DNA of 64,000 nucleotides, taken from NCBI RefSeq assembly GCF_004193775.1, contig NC_041002.1, positions 11,816,485 to 11,880,484 of the forward strand. The letters run 5' to 3'. Origin of the DNA: Glycine soja. Taxonomy: Eukaryota > Streptophyta > Magnoliopsida > Fabales > Fabaceae. Positions 12,391 to 26,405 of the stretch are shown here, piece by piece (positions within the stretch are counted from its first letter, which is position 1; the number at the start of each line of letters is the position of its first letter). The notes under the pieces were generated by a model. It worked only from the letters and a program-made list of their open reading frames with translations. It was not told the origin of the DNA and made no database searches. A program made the position numbers and the translations under genes.

Positions 12391-12931
12391 TCAAGAAGGA
12401 GAAAGCCATTAGATTTTCAAGAAGGAGAACATGTGTTTTTGAAGGTTTCTCCTGTAACTGGAGTCGGGAGAGCTCTCAAATCTAGGAAGCTGACGCCCAA
12501 GTATCTGGGTCCGTATCAAATTTTAAAGAAGGTTGGGCCTGTAGCCTATCAAATCGCTCTACCTCCGAGCTTATCGAATCTGCAGCCTGTGTTTCATGTC
12601 TCTCAACTGAGACGATACAACCCGGATCCATCAGATGTACTAGCACTGGACGAAATACAAGTGAATGATAACCTCACCTATAAAGCACAACCTCAGAAGA
12701 TTGCTGATCGAAGAATGAAGTCGCTGAGAGGTAAAGAGATCGCGTTGGTGAAAGTGCAGTGGGGACCCAAAGAGGGTGATTCAACCTGGGAGTTCGAGGA
12801 TAGGGTGAGAGAGTTGTACCCAAGTTTGTTCCTAGAGTAGTTAATTTCGGGGATGAAATTCCTTAAAGGGTGGGAGTATTGTGACATCCTGGAATTTCTA
12901 CCTGGAATTTTGTAAGTATTACATATAAATG

Positions 12932-13012
<81 letters not shown>

Positions 13013-13198
13013 TTGGTAGAAGTATGTACATTGGGGGAGAAATACGCGGGTTAGACTAATTAACGAAGAGTAACTCATAACTGGACAGTTATAGATTAAC
13101 TCGCAATTAATTAGTCTAAAAATTATCGTTTTGCGTGCAACTTATAATTAAACAAAACCAACCTCTAAACCACGCTCAGGGTCTCATTCTGAGCGTTT

Positions 13199-13259
<61 letters not shown>

Positions 13260-13410
13260 CTACCTTTGAAAACGAGCCCCGACGGGTGCAGAGAAACGCG
13301 AAGAACTGGAACCGGAGAGGCAGCACGCAAATCGAGGCAAGATTTCAGCATCCAATAAGGTCCAGTTTTTTTCTTCTTTTATGGCTGAGTATGTGGTCAA
13401 GTCAAAGGTA
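12391..13410 (+). repeat. Near-identical tandem duplicate of pol 3' end plus LTR start
   Basis: The segment repeats 11444-12390 at an offset of 947 bp. The 135 C-terminal pol residues (chromodomain; frame 12433-12840), the polypurine tract and the LTR start at 12880 appear identical by eye. The visible differences are longer AT tracts (12933-13011 and 13200-13256). The junction near 12390 shares a short TTTTCAAGAAGGAG stretch with 11466-11479. This implies a very recent unequal exchange or slippage event, or an assembly duplication. Confidence 0.85.
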
Positions 13411-13482
13411 AAGGTGGGCCCTTTTTGCTCCAATTAAAAAATGACATGTGAAATTGCTTTTAAAAAGAAAATGAAAAAGAAA
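12880..13482 (+). mobile_element. Second partial 3' LTR copy
   Basis: It starts TGTGACATCC at 12880 and runs about 600 bp along the LTR. It then switches at 13464-13482 into the opposite strand of the same LTR. Both orientations share AGAAAATGAAAAAGAAA there, so the switch point carries 17 bp of homology. 13463-13541 is then equivalent to 16615-16693. Confidence 0.75.
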
Positions 13483-13551
13483 CGTGGAGGAAGAAAGAGA
13501 GAGCTGTGCTGGAAGTTTCTGGAGAAAGAGAGAGAAGATTTGGCCACCAAT

Positions 13552-16500
13552 TGTGGTGTCCCTAAATAATGATTGGTTTAATAGTAATAAATTAAATAGC
13601 AGAAACCATGGGAATTTTTTTTTCTTTTTTTTGCACTATTATTTATTTCACGGTAATTAATTTCAGAAAGAGAATTATCACTATAGAGTCCTGAGTGGCC
13701 AGTTCACAACTCTATTCGGATTCATTTCTTTCTGATCACTTATAACCTCCAAACTATTTTTCTTTTTCAGAAAAAAAAAATACCAGCCATCATTTTGGGT
13801 CGTCACGTGAGTAATAATAAGGTGCGGTCGGTAAACTCTTTTCAAATAAAGTTCGTTAACATTTCTTTTTCTAATAACAAGATAAAACATAATTGTTTTC
13901 ATCATCAAAAACTGTCCAAAACATGGGAGTTTGCAAAATAGCACAGTGACATCCAGAGCAAAGGTAACAACTGTGGTGGCTTCAACCACAATATATATAC
14001 AACCATCAAAATTTCTATACAAAAGGTCTACCCACCCAAAAATCAAAAGAGTAAACCTAACAGTCTGAACTAGATACATCCACCCACAAAAGTATGTATG
14101 CTTAATCTAAGGAGTCGTCTGCTATGATGAAGAGTCGTCACTATTCGCTGTCCCTCCAGGGCCACTCTGCTTTGTAGAGTCTGCCTCAGATGCTGGCATC
14201 CATAGCAGGTTCAGGAGATAACTCCTCTGGGTCCTCTTCAAGATCTTCTTCAGAGGATGACACCTCTATCAATTGAACAGACTCAACTAGTCGATATGGA
14301 GTAGGCGTAGGTAGTATCCACTCCACAGGCTGCTGAAGTGTGCGTGCGGGTTGCTCCGGATGTACTAGCAAAGTAGCAGTGAGTCAAACTGTGCCACGGA
14401 ATCGGCACCTCTCATTGCCTTTGAGGGTCTCCCAAACACCTTCTAGGCACTCCATCACGACGCGATCATGGATCAACTACGCTACCATCGCAATCTACAA
14501 GAGATAAAAGAAAAGGGGTAGACTCTTTCACAAGAAATCTAACTACACAGGTAACAATACAATGCGTCCCATAACGGCTTCGCACAGTCAAAATGTCTTT
14601 TTCAAGAGATTTCCTCTCTAGTAATCGATTACCAAAGTATGTAATCGATTACTAGTGCCCAAAAATGAATTACAACAGCCATTGCACATTAGAACTTAAA
14701 ATTAACACTATGTAATCGATTACACAGAAATGGTAATCGATTACCAGCAACATATAACATTGTGTAATCGATTACACACAAATGGTAATCGATTACCAGC
14801 AGCTACTGAACGTTCTGTTTCAATTTTTAAACCCTGTAATCGATTACTAGAGGGAATTTTTCAGATAAAAACACAAGATAGATAGCTGGCCAGCCGCCAC
14901 ACAAGCATCCCTGCTTCGTGGACTTTTGTTCCTTTATTGGTTGACTGCCAGGAGCTTGCCTGCTGAGGTACGTCACAGGTTCTCACTGGCTGACTATGCC
15001 CGGGTTGGGTCGGGATTGGCCAAGCTTGGTTTTGGGCAATAGCACCCCACCTGACGTCTCCAAGGTCTCCTGACCCCCGCTACATATCCTCAGGTACCAC
15101 TCTGTGGTCAACTAATAAAAGTTGGAAGACTGAATCTTCCACGCTTTCTCACACAGGGCTTATTGGGTTATGGGGCCCCCGTCATATGTGGTACTAGGTG
15201 GCGATCGGGCGATGGGGCAAAACAAATATCCCATTTCCACAAGCCCAGGCATAAGCACACCATCCCCAGTTACCCACCTTTAAATTGAGCTCACGTACAC
15301 GTACGTAGCCCTTCTCCTCGTTCCTCTCAGCACCGGGTCCCCATCAACCCCTTCAAGCCTTCACAATGTCAAATCAATTCAATTCCATTTGACATGAAAC
15401 TACCTTGGAAAAAAAACAGAGTGGAGGTAGAAATCTTTACACAAGATTCATTCGAATTCCACAGAGTTTTTCCTACCAACATATCTCAGTAGAGTCCTCA
15501 TCCCTGATTCGCCAACCATTGGATCGCCTTGAAAATTTAACTGGGGGTTCCTAATACATAAATAGAAGTTTTGACCGTTGGGATCAGCTAAAAACTGTCT
15601 AGAACATGAAATATACTACCTTTCCCGTGACAGCAGAAACTAGCACTGCACAACCAGTTTTTTTTTCTGCATAATTGGTAGATTTACTGCATAATTGGAC
15701 AGCTTTTCTGCATAATTTTGCAGATTTTCAAAATCTAGTTTACATGCATCCACTTCCACTCAAATTGGATCCTACAAGTCCTAAACCATGTATAAATCAT
15801 GTTCAAGCCAAAAAAACAAACTTCAAACCAAGGTAAAGCAAATTATAGGTATTCAAAACCCACCAAATTTAGTGAATTTTCAAGGTTGAAAGGTGAAAAT
15901 GAAAATTGGGTGATTTTGGGGTAAACTCTCATCTTCATCAAGTCTATAATATTGAATTAGACTTGCTCAAACTAATTTTAAGTAAAATCTTAACCTATTC
16001 AAAATTTGACCTCTCAACACTCAATTTACACTATAAATGGCTCTTTTCTTTCACATTTGCCACTAATTTTCCTCATTTGCTCTGACCAAGCTTTCCTACA
16101 AGTCCTAATTGACATTCTAAACTAGATTCAACTTACTTTAAACTCAAATTTCCACTAACACCAAATTTGGCTTTCTAAACCTCAAAATCTCACACTTTTA
16201 CACCTACAACACTACCATTCTCACATTTAACTCTAAGCTAACTCTCCCCATCCTCTCTACCAGTTTTCTATCTTCATTTTAAGCACACATATATCTTAAA
16301 ACATCATTATTGAACCCTAAATCAACATGGGAAGTTTTGCTTACATTAAACATGTCAAGTTTAGCATAATTACAACAATTTCCTTCACAAACAACTACCC
16401 TAAAGCAATAACCTAGTAGAACTACCCATTATAGCTCCCAAGAACCCAACACCCACAGATTTCAAGTGAGGAGAAGTCCACCCTTACCTGAAATTGAAGG

Positions 16501-17135
16501 TCCCACGAGGTAGAGGTAGGCTCCTAGACTCCAAAAACAGCTTTATCTTACAATTTGGTGTGGAAATGAAGGGGGATTTGAAGCTTAAAGAGAGACAACA
16601 ATGGTGGTGAAGAAAATGAAAAAGAAACGTGGAGGAAGAAAGAGAGAGCTGTGCAAAAAGTTTCTTGAGAAAGAGAGAAAAGATTTGGCTTTTAAAATGG
16701 TTTTTCTTTTCTTTTTCATTTTCTTTTTAAAAGCAATTCCACATGTCATTTTTTAATTGGAGCAAAAAGGGTCCACCTTTATCTTTGACTTGACCACATA
16801 CTCAGCCATAAAAGAAGAAAAAAAAAACTGGACCTTTTTTTATGCCAAAATCATGTCTCAGTTTGCGTGCCACCTCTCCAGTTCCAATTCTTCGCGTTTC
16901 TCTGCAACCGTCGGGGTCCGTTTTGAAAGATAGGCAATATATATATATCAAAACGCTCAAAATGAGACCCTGAGCGTGGTTCAGAGGTTGGTTTTATTTA
17001 ATTTTAAGTTGTACGCAAAACGATAATTTTTAGACTAATTAATTACGAATTAATTTATAACCGTCCAGTTATGGGTTACTCTTCGTTAATTAGTCTAACC
17101 CGCTATTTCTCCCCCAATGTACATACTTCTACCAA

Positions 17136-17170
<35 letters not shown>

Positions 17171-17216
17171 AATGTAATACTTACAAAATTCCGGGTAAAA
17201 ATTTCAAGATGTCACA
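13552..17216 (-). mobile_element. Complete 3.67-kb Tekay-like LTR, inverted
   Basis: On the minus strand it runs from TGTGACATC at 17216 to GGACACCACA at 13552. The neighbouring 13543-13551 is the complement of the leader start just before the primer-binding site, so this was a 5' LTR of an oppositely oriented copy, cut inside the primer site. It is the only full-length LTR in the window and is the reference for the other pieces. It holds seven ATCGAT palindromes at 14611-14855 and an AT microsatellite at 17141-17168. Confidence 0.8.
14186..14371 (-). pseudogene. Acidic reading frame inside the LTR
   Basis: A 61-residue frame with QPARTLQQPVEW, PTPTPYRLVE and SSSEEDLEEDPEELSPEP is present here and again, nearly unchanged, in the forward LTR at about 6320-6510. 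It has no start that I trust and is followed by stops. I do not recognise a family. Conservation of an acidic frame in two LTR copies suggests that an LTR of this family once carried a coding or captured segment. It could equally be chance conservation between related LTRs. Confidence 0.3.
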
Positions 17217-17549
17217 CATCACACTCCTACGTGTCCAGTTAACAACCTCATAGATAGTTAATGATTACGGACTAACGGTAGAGACCTAAGGAAAAATTTT
17301 TGAAATATTAGGGACCCAATCCAAAAGCAAAATTTATGAGGGACCAAACACAAAAAACGTGTATTTATCATGGACCAAAAGTATGTTTAAGCCTACTTTT
17401 TATAAATGATTACAAATTTATTGTTTTGTTTTTACACTCAAATATTTGTATGGAAAAATAATTAATGAAACAAATTTAAAAAGTCATGTTTTTCTCACAT
17501 AAAAAACATGAAAAAATTGTGTATGAATTAAGAACATTAGATAAGAGTG

Positions 17550-17617
<68 letters not shown>

Positions 17618-18279
17618 GCATATAACATGATTATCTAGAAATTTCCTATAACATGTGTAATTATCTCATTCACAAGAATTATATTGAAAAGTAAACTTGA
17701 CTTAAATATTGTTAAAAAGTTAAAAGAAATGTTTTTATTAAAAAATCATAAAATAAATTGATATTCGTCTTACAAAAATCATTGATATTTATTTCAAATT
17801 ATCTATATAAATATGAGAAAAAAGATTATGTACTGAAAATATAAAATAATTTTATAAAGTCATTTAATTATAAATTTTTATATATGATAAATTTATTGAC
17901 TTTTACAACAACAACGTACTTAGAAGTCATACAAATAATGATTTGTAATTGAATAACCGAATAAACTATTATGCATTATTAGTGCACTTTCATTAATAAA
18001 TTCTAAAAATATAGATATAAAAACTACTCAAGTATTTTTTAATGTATAATTTGAAAGTGTTAAGTATGTTTGGAAAAATTATTCTATAATTTTTTAGATA
18101 ATTACAGAACTGTTAGGTATGCACAAGGTAAATTTTGATGATGAAAATTTTTTATTATATAAAAAATTATATTCAAAATTTTATTAATTTTTTATTCTAT
18201 TAAAAAATTTAAATCAATTCAGATATTCATAATATAGAACTTATTTATTAATAAAAAAATTGAATGTGATTAATTTTCA

Positions 18280-18545
18280 ATACAATAAAGGATGGTAAAG
18301 GTCTGGACTTGAGGCTTGAGGCTTGAGTTCGAAGTTTGAGCCACGGGAAGACCCAGGCTGGTCCATCATATTATTCCCCACCATAGATGGCGTGCCCCTG
18401 GTATAGAGGAAGTCCAAAAGAACAGTAATGGCCACGGTCAGGCCAACAGAGCATCCCCTCTGAAGCAATTATGCCTAGATAAGGCTTGATTGCCGAGGGA
18501 GAAAGCAAGTCTCCTGACCAGACTATCTATTGAATAGAACCCACA
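18280..18545. other. GC-richer island, possible organelle-derived insert
   Basis: About 265 bp with clearly higher GC than the flanks, without stop-dense AT runs. Its style resembles plant mitochondrial intergenic DNA, with segments such as GGGAGAAAGCAAGTCTCC and ACCAGACTATC. I cannot match it to a named organelle gene. It could also be an old transposon fragment. Confidence 0.25.
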
Positions 18546-19252
18546 TACACATAATCAAACTATAAAATTAATTTTGACAATATTGTTCTTCTGAAATCAC
18601 CAAAGTTTGTGTAAAAACAAAAATGAAGCTATATAACAAATCCCAAATAAAATAATAATTTATAAAAAAAATAACTCATTCATTATTCCTTTATAATCAC
18701 TTGTCCGAAAATCATTAATTTAGCGTCTTGTAAAAAAGATATTAAAATTAGTGTATGATTTTTTTTGTATACTTTTACTGTCTTTATTTTATAAAATTAG
18801 TGTATATCAAATTGATTGAACCCCAATTTTATATAATGAATTGAATATATATGATTGTAAATTAATATTTTATAAATGAAGAATCATATTGGTGATTGAA
18901 ATCATTGCAACACTCGATTCATCAGAAAGATTAATCAATTGAATCTGTAACTATGATAATAATTATTTTAATCAATTAAACTATGCATTTTTATCAATTA
19001 AAAAGTATTATTTCAATAGAAAAATAATCTTTACAGTGTTGTGACATGAGAAAAAAAATTAATAAATGAGAAAATTAGATGTGATGGATTACAGAATGTT
19101 AAATTTAAATCAATGAGAAAATTAATAAAAGAATAATATTATTTTATATGAAAGTTTATAATTTCACATTGAAAAGTGACATAATTTACTGATATGAACA
19201 TATTTACCGAGGCTACTTTTTTTTTTAACTTAATAAACATGATAACGGAGCT

Positions 19253-19494
19253 AAAATAATTGTTGAGCTGTGCTACATGTTGTTGGGATAAATATATAGG
19301 TCTAAGATTCAATCTATATCAGTTTTTAGTAAAGAATTATTTTTTATTTTATTAACATATTTATTGCTTTAATAAAATAATTGTTGAGTTGTGTTACATG
19401 TTGTTAGGGATAAATATATATGTTTAAGAGTCAATCTATATCAATTTTAGTAAAGAATTGTTTTTTATTTTATTATCATATTATTGTTTTATTA
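19253..19494. repeat. Tandem repeat, two units of ~121 bp
   Basis: AAAATAATTGTTGAG...TACATGTTGTT...AAATATATA...CAATCTATATCA begins at 19253 and again at 19374. The two copies differ at scattered positions and small indels. No coding potential is seen. Confidence 0.75.
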
Positions 19495-19625
19495 AATTAT
19501 TAATTTGACAAGTTCTTGATTAAAATCAGAGACTTGTTATCATGATTGAAATTATGATAATGAAAAATAAGTTTTTTATAATTTTAACCAAAATTGTTGT
19601 CAATCGTATGATTATTGTGAATAGG

Positions 19626-19707
<82 letters not shown>

Positions 19708-22700
19708 ATGGTCTTTATTGGATAAAGATTAATATATCTCATTTATTAAATTTCATATATCAATGATGAATATGTGGATGTCATCATTGAATTGACTTAA
19801 TTGAGAAGTTTTCAAAAACAAATATAATAGTTTCCTTTCAAACGAGATTATCGTAGTAATTTCCAAGTTATTTGTTATATTTTAATTTCAGATACTTAAT
19901 GCCTTAGGACACTAGTTGAATGAATATTAAATATGATTAAATACTGTTAGAATTAATAATTAACTAAGAAAGAATTCATCAACTCTAGGTAATAAGTTTA
20001 AACTCTATAATAGAATTAAGACCTTGAACTGGACAATTGAATGAAAGAAGAAAATAGTTTCTTAAATTAACTTGATTAAATGTGTCAGTTTATTAGACTT
20101 TGACAATAATACTCTACTAGAGAATTAGTTAACATTGAGCTATAAACATAGAAGGAAATATTATTATTCTATTGGTTCTTGAAGATAAAAGATGTTACTT
20201 CATATTAATTTAGACGTTGAGGAGGGTCGCTATATACATACCTTGATTAGTAAATTAATTATTATTAATTTACTATTGGTTTAGTATTGAATCTCCTGGA
20301 TCCCACACAAACCAGTGCTTCTATATTTGTAAAAGAAAATCATTTATTTGATAATTAAAATAGAGAATTTAATTTAATCAAATAAATATTTTAGTAGAAT
20401 ATTATTATATTTTTTGCTAACACCAATAATATAATTAATATAAAAAGGGGAGTATTATTTTATAAATGTGAAAGTTGTCCATAAAATAAGAATAATATTC
20501 TATTGGTAAGTAATCATGTGAAAGGCTAAATAAAGTCCATATCTCTTTAATACTATAAATTTCATAGAAACATATAACGGAGGCAAAGTATACACCAGAC
20601 ATAAACTAGAAAAATTCAAGCCTAATTTTAGACTTTAAAAGTAGAACTAGGATTTTCTCTTTAGAGTTACACTCATCAAAAACTTGATAGTAGAGATTGG
20701 TCTCCGGTGTGGATAGAGGTAGGGTCTTCACACTTAAAGAAAAATTTTGTTACTTCAAAAACACACATCTAAATAAACAAACGTATTTTTCTCTTTTTTT
20801 TAATACAAAATAGATCATAATTTTTTAATACAAATATTGAGAACACTTCTATGTAACTATCACATGTTACTAAACAAATTTGTACAAAATGCAAGAATTG
20901 TTTGTTTACTTTTATAAAATAAAAATAAAATGAAAATATGTAAAACTATTAGAATATAATTTTCCCTTAAAAAATGAATATCACTTTTCCTTTTATAAAA
21001 CAATTTGTTACGTAAGGTCACCACCAACAGCATTTCATTGTGATTACAACTCATATAGCCACCACTGTAGTATGTTCACCATCTCCCATGGTGCAGAGTT
21101 TGATTGTGGTGATAACTGATAAGGGATGGGGTTTGGGAAAGGTTGAAGGCACAATGTGATAGTTTATTGTGGTTCATATGCGGGCAAATGTGAAAAACAA
21201 GGAACAACAATAGAGTTTGATGATATCGACATGATTCAAGTTTGATTGGTTGAGTAAGGGGAGGCTGGAGGCACGGGAAGGGGAATAGATTATAGAAGAG
21301 AGAGAAAGGGAGAAAAACATCCAATGTTGTTGTGCCAAATCAATAGCCAACTCATCCGTGTGTTTTGTACAAAATTAAGTTTGCCTCATTTAGGATTTTT
21401 CAATTGTTATTTGTTAGCGTGACTAACATACAAAATAGCAACATTATTTTACTTTAATTTTAGACAAATATTATTTCAATACCATCAAAGTTATAACCTA
21501 GTTTTTTCCTATTTGTACTATATTTTAAAAGTGATAATGAGTATCATATATATATATATATATATATAATTTTTTAATTGAGACATTTAAAATTATTGTG
21601 AACAAAATTTAAAACTTTCAATTTTTATTGTTTTCCTGAAAATTAGCTTATATGTTTATATTTATTAAATATTATTATTATTATTATTGAGGACTTCATC
21701 ATTACATATCGCAAACTACAAAAAGAGGACATTTTGTTTGCATGAGAAAATAAATTATTGATGATGGTTGATATTTTAAAATCACGGGAAAATATTTTCC
21801 TTTTTATTGTACCTTAAGTTTTGAAGAAAAAAGGGGACCTCTTGTTATTAGCGCCGGGCAGATCCATCCAACAGCTGTTTTTGTATAATACTAGCTTAAT
21901 TTTTCGAGCCTTGCAAGAATATTAAACATCCTATAAAGAGTATTTTTTTATATTATTCGAATTTTTAATATATTATTAATTATTAGGATTAAATTTTAAT
22001 AAATATATATTAATAGATATATTAATAAATACTTAAATATATGTTTATATACATTTTTTTTAGATAAGCGATATGTTTATATACATGTGATCCAAGAAAA
22101 TTGTTATTATTAAAAATATTATCCTAGGTAGGATCTCTCACATTTTAGTGATGCTTTACATGTTTTTTTGTTCGACTTTCTTTTAAAAAAATTAATTTTA
22201 TTTATTTTTTAGTTGAGTGTTTGATTTTGGATAAAAAAACTGAGTAAAATCATTTGATTATAATAAAACTGTGTGCCGTGTAATTAAATATATTTTTTAT
22301 GATTTGCACACATATTTTATATTTTAAATTTGCATAGTTTTAAATTTTTAAATGTATCACAATTAATGAATAAATTATTTTATGTATTATTTTGATCACA
22401 TGATATTTGATTATTGAAATTATAAAAATTATTCCATAAAAACTAATACATTAATTAAGGTATTATATAAAATAAAAATTCATATAAAATTTAATGATTT
22501 AATTAAACCAAATATATACTCATGCTAATTTTTTAATTTTTTTTATATTATTTTGTCAAATTTTTTGTTGTTAATTTTTTGTTGGAAAGGAATTAAAACT
22601 GAAAAATAAAAAAAGAGAAAAAAAACACAAGTAAAATGATGAAAAAAATTTGTTTGATTTAATTAACCTAAAAAATGGAAGTAAGTCTTTTATTAAATAA

Positions 22701-23475
22701 ATTTTGAAACTAAATAAACTTAATAAAGCAATTAATTATCAATCAAACACTATTCACATAATTTAATATGTCTAATTAAATTAATAAAATATTCAATATA
22801 TCAACCAAATTTCAATAAACTATAATTAGCATGAAAATTAGTAATTAATGGTATAGTTATATGTGGTATTAATCTTTTATTCTAACTACGTACATTAAAA
22901 TAATTTTTGTTGAAACTTAAAATTTTTAAGCTAAACTTATTAACGTGACTAAAACAAACAATAAGGGATAATAATTTTGCTATTTACATTAAAATAATTT
23001 TTGTATTTATCAAAATGTGATTTTAATAGATAAACCTAGATGTACATTATTATTTAATGTAAATACAAAAATCACATATAGGATAATAATTTATAAAAAC
23101 CTATAAAATAGAATATCAAACACAACTTTGGTTGTATCTCTTACATACCATAATCCTATAAAATATACTTATAATTGAATATTTTTCACATTTTTACTTT
23201 GATTAACAAAAGATATAATATATCAATTTAGATGATTTTTATATCTACTCTATAAAATTCAAAAAAATAGAATAAATATAAAATATAAATATTTCAATTT
23301 ATATGATTCTTATGTACTATAATTGATTTAAGATTCTATTAGAAGTTGAATAAAATGAAATAAATATAAAATATGTAATAATTGAATTATTTGGAGGAAA
23401 TGAATATGGAATACCACATGTATCATCCTATAGAATAAGACTTTCTTTTATAAAAGAAGGTTTTATTCTTGTTTC

Positions 23476-23549
<74 letters not shown>

Positions 23550-24602
23550 TAAATTACTTTATTCAAATAAAAAATTTAAAAGAGACTTAATTTGTTTCAT
23601 CCAAGAAAAATATTTTGAAAATAAAAGGAATAGAAATAGAAAAGATTAAATTTGTATGCATTTCAAATTTCTTAAAATTGTAAAATCCTTCATCCAAAAT
23701 CTTAGTAAATTATGTAAATTTTTTAGTTTACTTTTTTAAAATATATATTTCTTCTAAATTATCTAAATTAAAAGAACATATATTTCTTCTAATTTTAAAC
23801 ATTTTTAAAATAAATATGAAATCAATACTATATAACTTTTGTATTAGAAGTGGGACAAGGCCATAACTTGTTCCATGAAGTTTTATTGCTCGTAGCTAGG
23901 AATTATATCTGATTCGAGCATACTTGTGTCCACAAAAATGTTTTATAAAAAAAGGATTAAGGAATTTCCGTACATCTTGCAAGAATACAATGCAATCACA
24001 TAAATTGACTAAACGTGTAGACATCTTAATAGTGCCATCATGTTTTACTCCAACTTTTCCTTTCCTGATTTTTGTGCCCATGTAGAGATGAGCATTTGTA
24101 GGCCACCAATTTCCATGGAAATGGTGTGCACTGTGTTTATCTAAACCTTAACAACCCCCATGCCTCAAAAGGACACAACCCATTTGAGAAAGGACAAGAG
24201 AGGTCAATAATGTACTCATACTCCTCATCTTATGCTATAGGTATTGCTCCAAGCTTTTGGGTTATTCTTTTTCAACTAAGAAGGTAAACTATGACCCCCA
24301 TGAAGTACATTCCACATTTTATACAATATTAGTATATGTTGTTTGTAGCTTTCTTTGATATTCTTATATATAATTGTTTATGATGTGTTAACCTTTTAAA
24401 TAAGATTCATATATCCACATAACTATAAGAGTGACACCTTGCAATATCCCAGGTTAAATGCTAGTTACTTGTCGTTTGATTATAGCTCTTACCTAACTCT
24501 TTGGATTATTCTATTTTATTCTCTCTCTATATACTTTAATTCATATATTATCCTGTATCATAATGGACTTAGAGCTTGCAACTACTAAATTAATGTTCTT
24601 TT

Positions 24603-24950
24603 AAGGTTAAAATATATTTTTATTTTTAATAAATACTTAGAATTTTGTGTTTAGTTCTTATTGAATTTTTTTTCTTTTGAGAGTGATTCTTATTAAAATA
24701 ATATTTTTTTTCTTGATAAATTAATGAATTCTATATATTTTTTAATAATTTTTATTAGTTTTTTTTCAAAGGAACATAATTTATTAAAAAATAAATATAA
24801 AATTTGTTAATTTATCATAAACTAAAAAATATCTAAGAACCGAAAACAAATATTTTGTTTTATCGGGAATCAAATGTAAAGAAAAAATCAATTAGAGTGT
24901 AAATTCAAAATTTAAGTATTTATTAGAAATTATAAATATATTTTAACTTT
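24603..24950. repeat. Foldback (MITE-like) element
   Basis: The left end, 24603-24650, is imperfectly complementary to 24900-24950 (AATAAATACTTA against TAAGTATTTATT and neighbours), and the inside also folds. This fits a small non-autonomous inverted-repeat element of about 350 bp. No target duplication was established. Confidence 0.5.
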
Positions 24951-26010
24951 TTTTAACGATGTTTTTTTAAAAGGTGAGTTCTCACTTAATTCAAGGATAT
25001 ATTCAGGATTTCAGTATTAGTTTAACATCAAGATTGAGAGAATATCTTCATACTATAAACTTGCACACAACTTTGATCTAACAAATATGTTTTTGTGGTG
25101 GACATTAAATAGATTCTTGGAAATGCATTATGTTTTTTCCTTGAAATAGAAGGAACACAGTTTCTTAACCAAGAAAGTTAGCCTTAACTAGAAGAAACAA
25201 TATATGATCAGATTTGTTTATTGGTTTCCCATTCTTAAAAAGTGGTGTCAAAGGGATAGAAAATAGCCCCTTAATTTACAATATATAATGGCAGAGCACT
25301 ACGATATGCCCTTTACAAGGAATTTATAAAGTACAATGGACTTACAAAGGATCTTCCATATAAATTCCAACACATACTACTACCCTTTGAGAGATGGTTT
25401 ATCAGGAATGTTCTTTAATTGTGTACTTCACCACAATCTGACTTTTTATTTTTCTTTTTAGCTTACCAACTATCTTGTACTTCACCCTCATCAGATTAGT
25501 TTAGAATGAAGGGTAACGTTTAATAGTGGAGAATCGCCTAATAAGTTTATATTGGTAAAATGCAGTAATATAACCACTCCCATCCAAGAAAATTAAGAAG
25601 ACCCTTGAGGGATAGGACATTTAAAACATAAAACAATAACATTTGCGTTTGCAAGTTGCAGCCAAGCCTCTTAGATTTGCCAAAACTTTTTGGATCTAAT
25701 CTTTTGGGGCATATTATATTTTCATTATCATATCATGCAAGTGGGCCACAATAAAGAGAGACAGATTAGCAAAATAACTAACACTGTTATGACGAGCAAA
25801 TTTATTTGAGTTTAATGTTGATACATTAATAAATGTGAAATAATTTTTACAATCATTCAATCATAAATATTAATAATATAATTTTTAAATAAATTATCAT
25901 AAAAGTAAATTAATTTATCTTATATGAAGATTAATGATTAAACTGAAGATTTATGATTAAACTGTCACTGTATAGTATTTTTTTGCTCTATTTATAATAT
26001 TATGAAAATG
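24951..26010. other. Intergenic, nothing recognised
   Basis: AT-rich DNA without an extended frame, splice-compatible exon or RNA gene that I can recognise. Confidence 0.5.
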
Positions 26011-26405
26011 TTTAAATATATCTTTGGTTCATGTAAGTTAGTATTTTTTCATTTTCGGTCCTTGTAAATTAATTTTTTTAATTTTAATACTTGTAAAGTT
26101 GATGTTTTTCTAATTTCGGTTCTAGTTAGTTTTTTTGTTCATTTTTAGTTCTTATAAGTTTGTATTTTTTTAATTTTAGTCCACTAAAGATTCTAATTTT
26201 TTTCATTTATAGTCTTCATAAATTTACTCTTACATAGATCAAAATTGAAAAAAACACACACTTTTAAGGACTAAAATGAGCAAAATATTTTACAAAATAC
26301 CAAAATTGAAAAAATATAAACTTATTAGAACTAAAATTAAAAAACTAAACTTATAGAAACCAAAAATAAAAAATACTAACTTACATGAACCAAAAACATA
26401 TTTAA
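26011..26405. repeat. Foldback (MITE-like) element
   Basis: The ends are strongly complementary: TTTGGTTCATGTAAGTTAGT near 26023 pairs with CTAACTTACATGAACCAAA near 26376. Pairing continues inward through 'GGTCCTTGTAA'-type segments, giving a ~395-bp hairpin. This is typical of short non-autonomous legume repeats. No protein is encoded. Confidence 0.75.

Larger units (their letters stand above)
17217..24602. other. AT-rich intergenic region without recognised genes
   Basis: Stop-dense in all frames. The longer frames (for example near 21076-21324 on the minus strand and 19542-19766) have no family motif, and the latter is an artefact of an AT tract. AT microsatellites lie at 17554-17614, 19633-19704, 21546-21569 and 23479-23545. 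A GC-richer island lies at 18280-18545 and a 121-bp tandem repeat at 19253-19494. Confidence 0.6.

Noticed and set aside
12863..13078. Minus-strand frame with a long Tyr-Ile repeat
   Set aside because: It is the translation of an AT microsatellite. The same applies to 19542-19766, 17071-17253 and 31360-31569.
13681..14079. 132-codon minus-strand frame
   Set aside because: It lies inside the inverted LTR. Its homologous region in the forward LTR (about 6650-7040) does not keep the frame, so it is chance.
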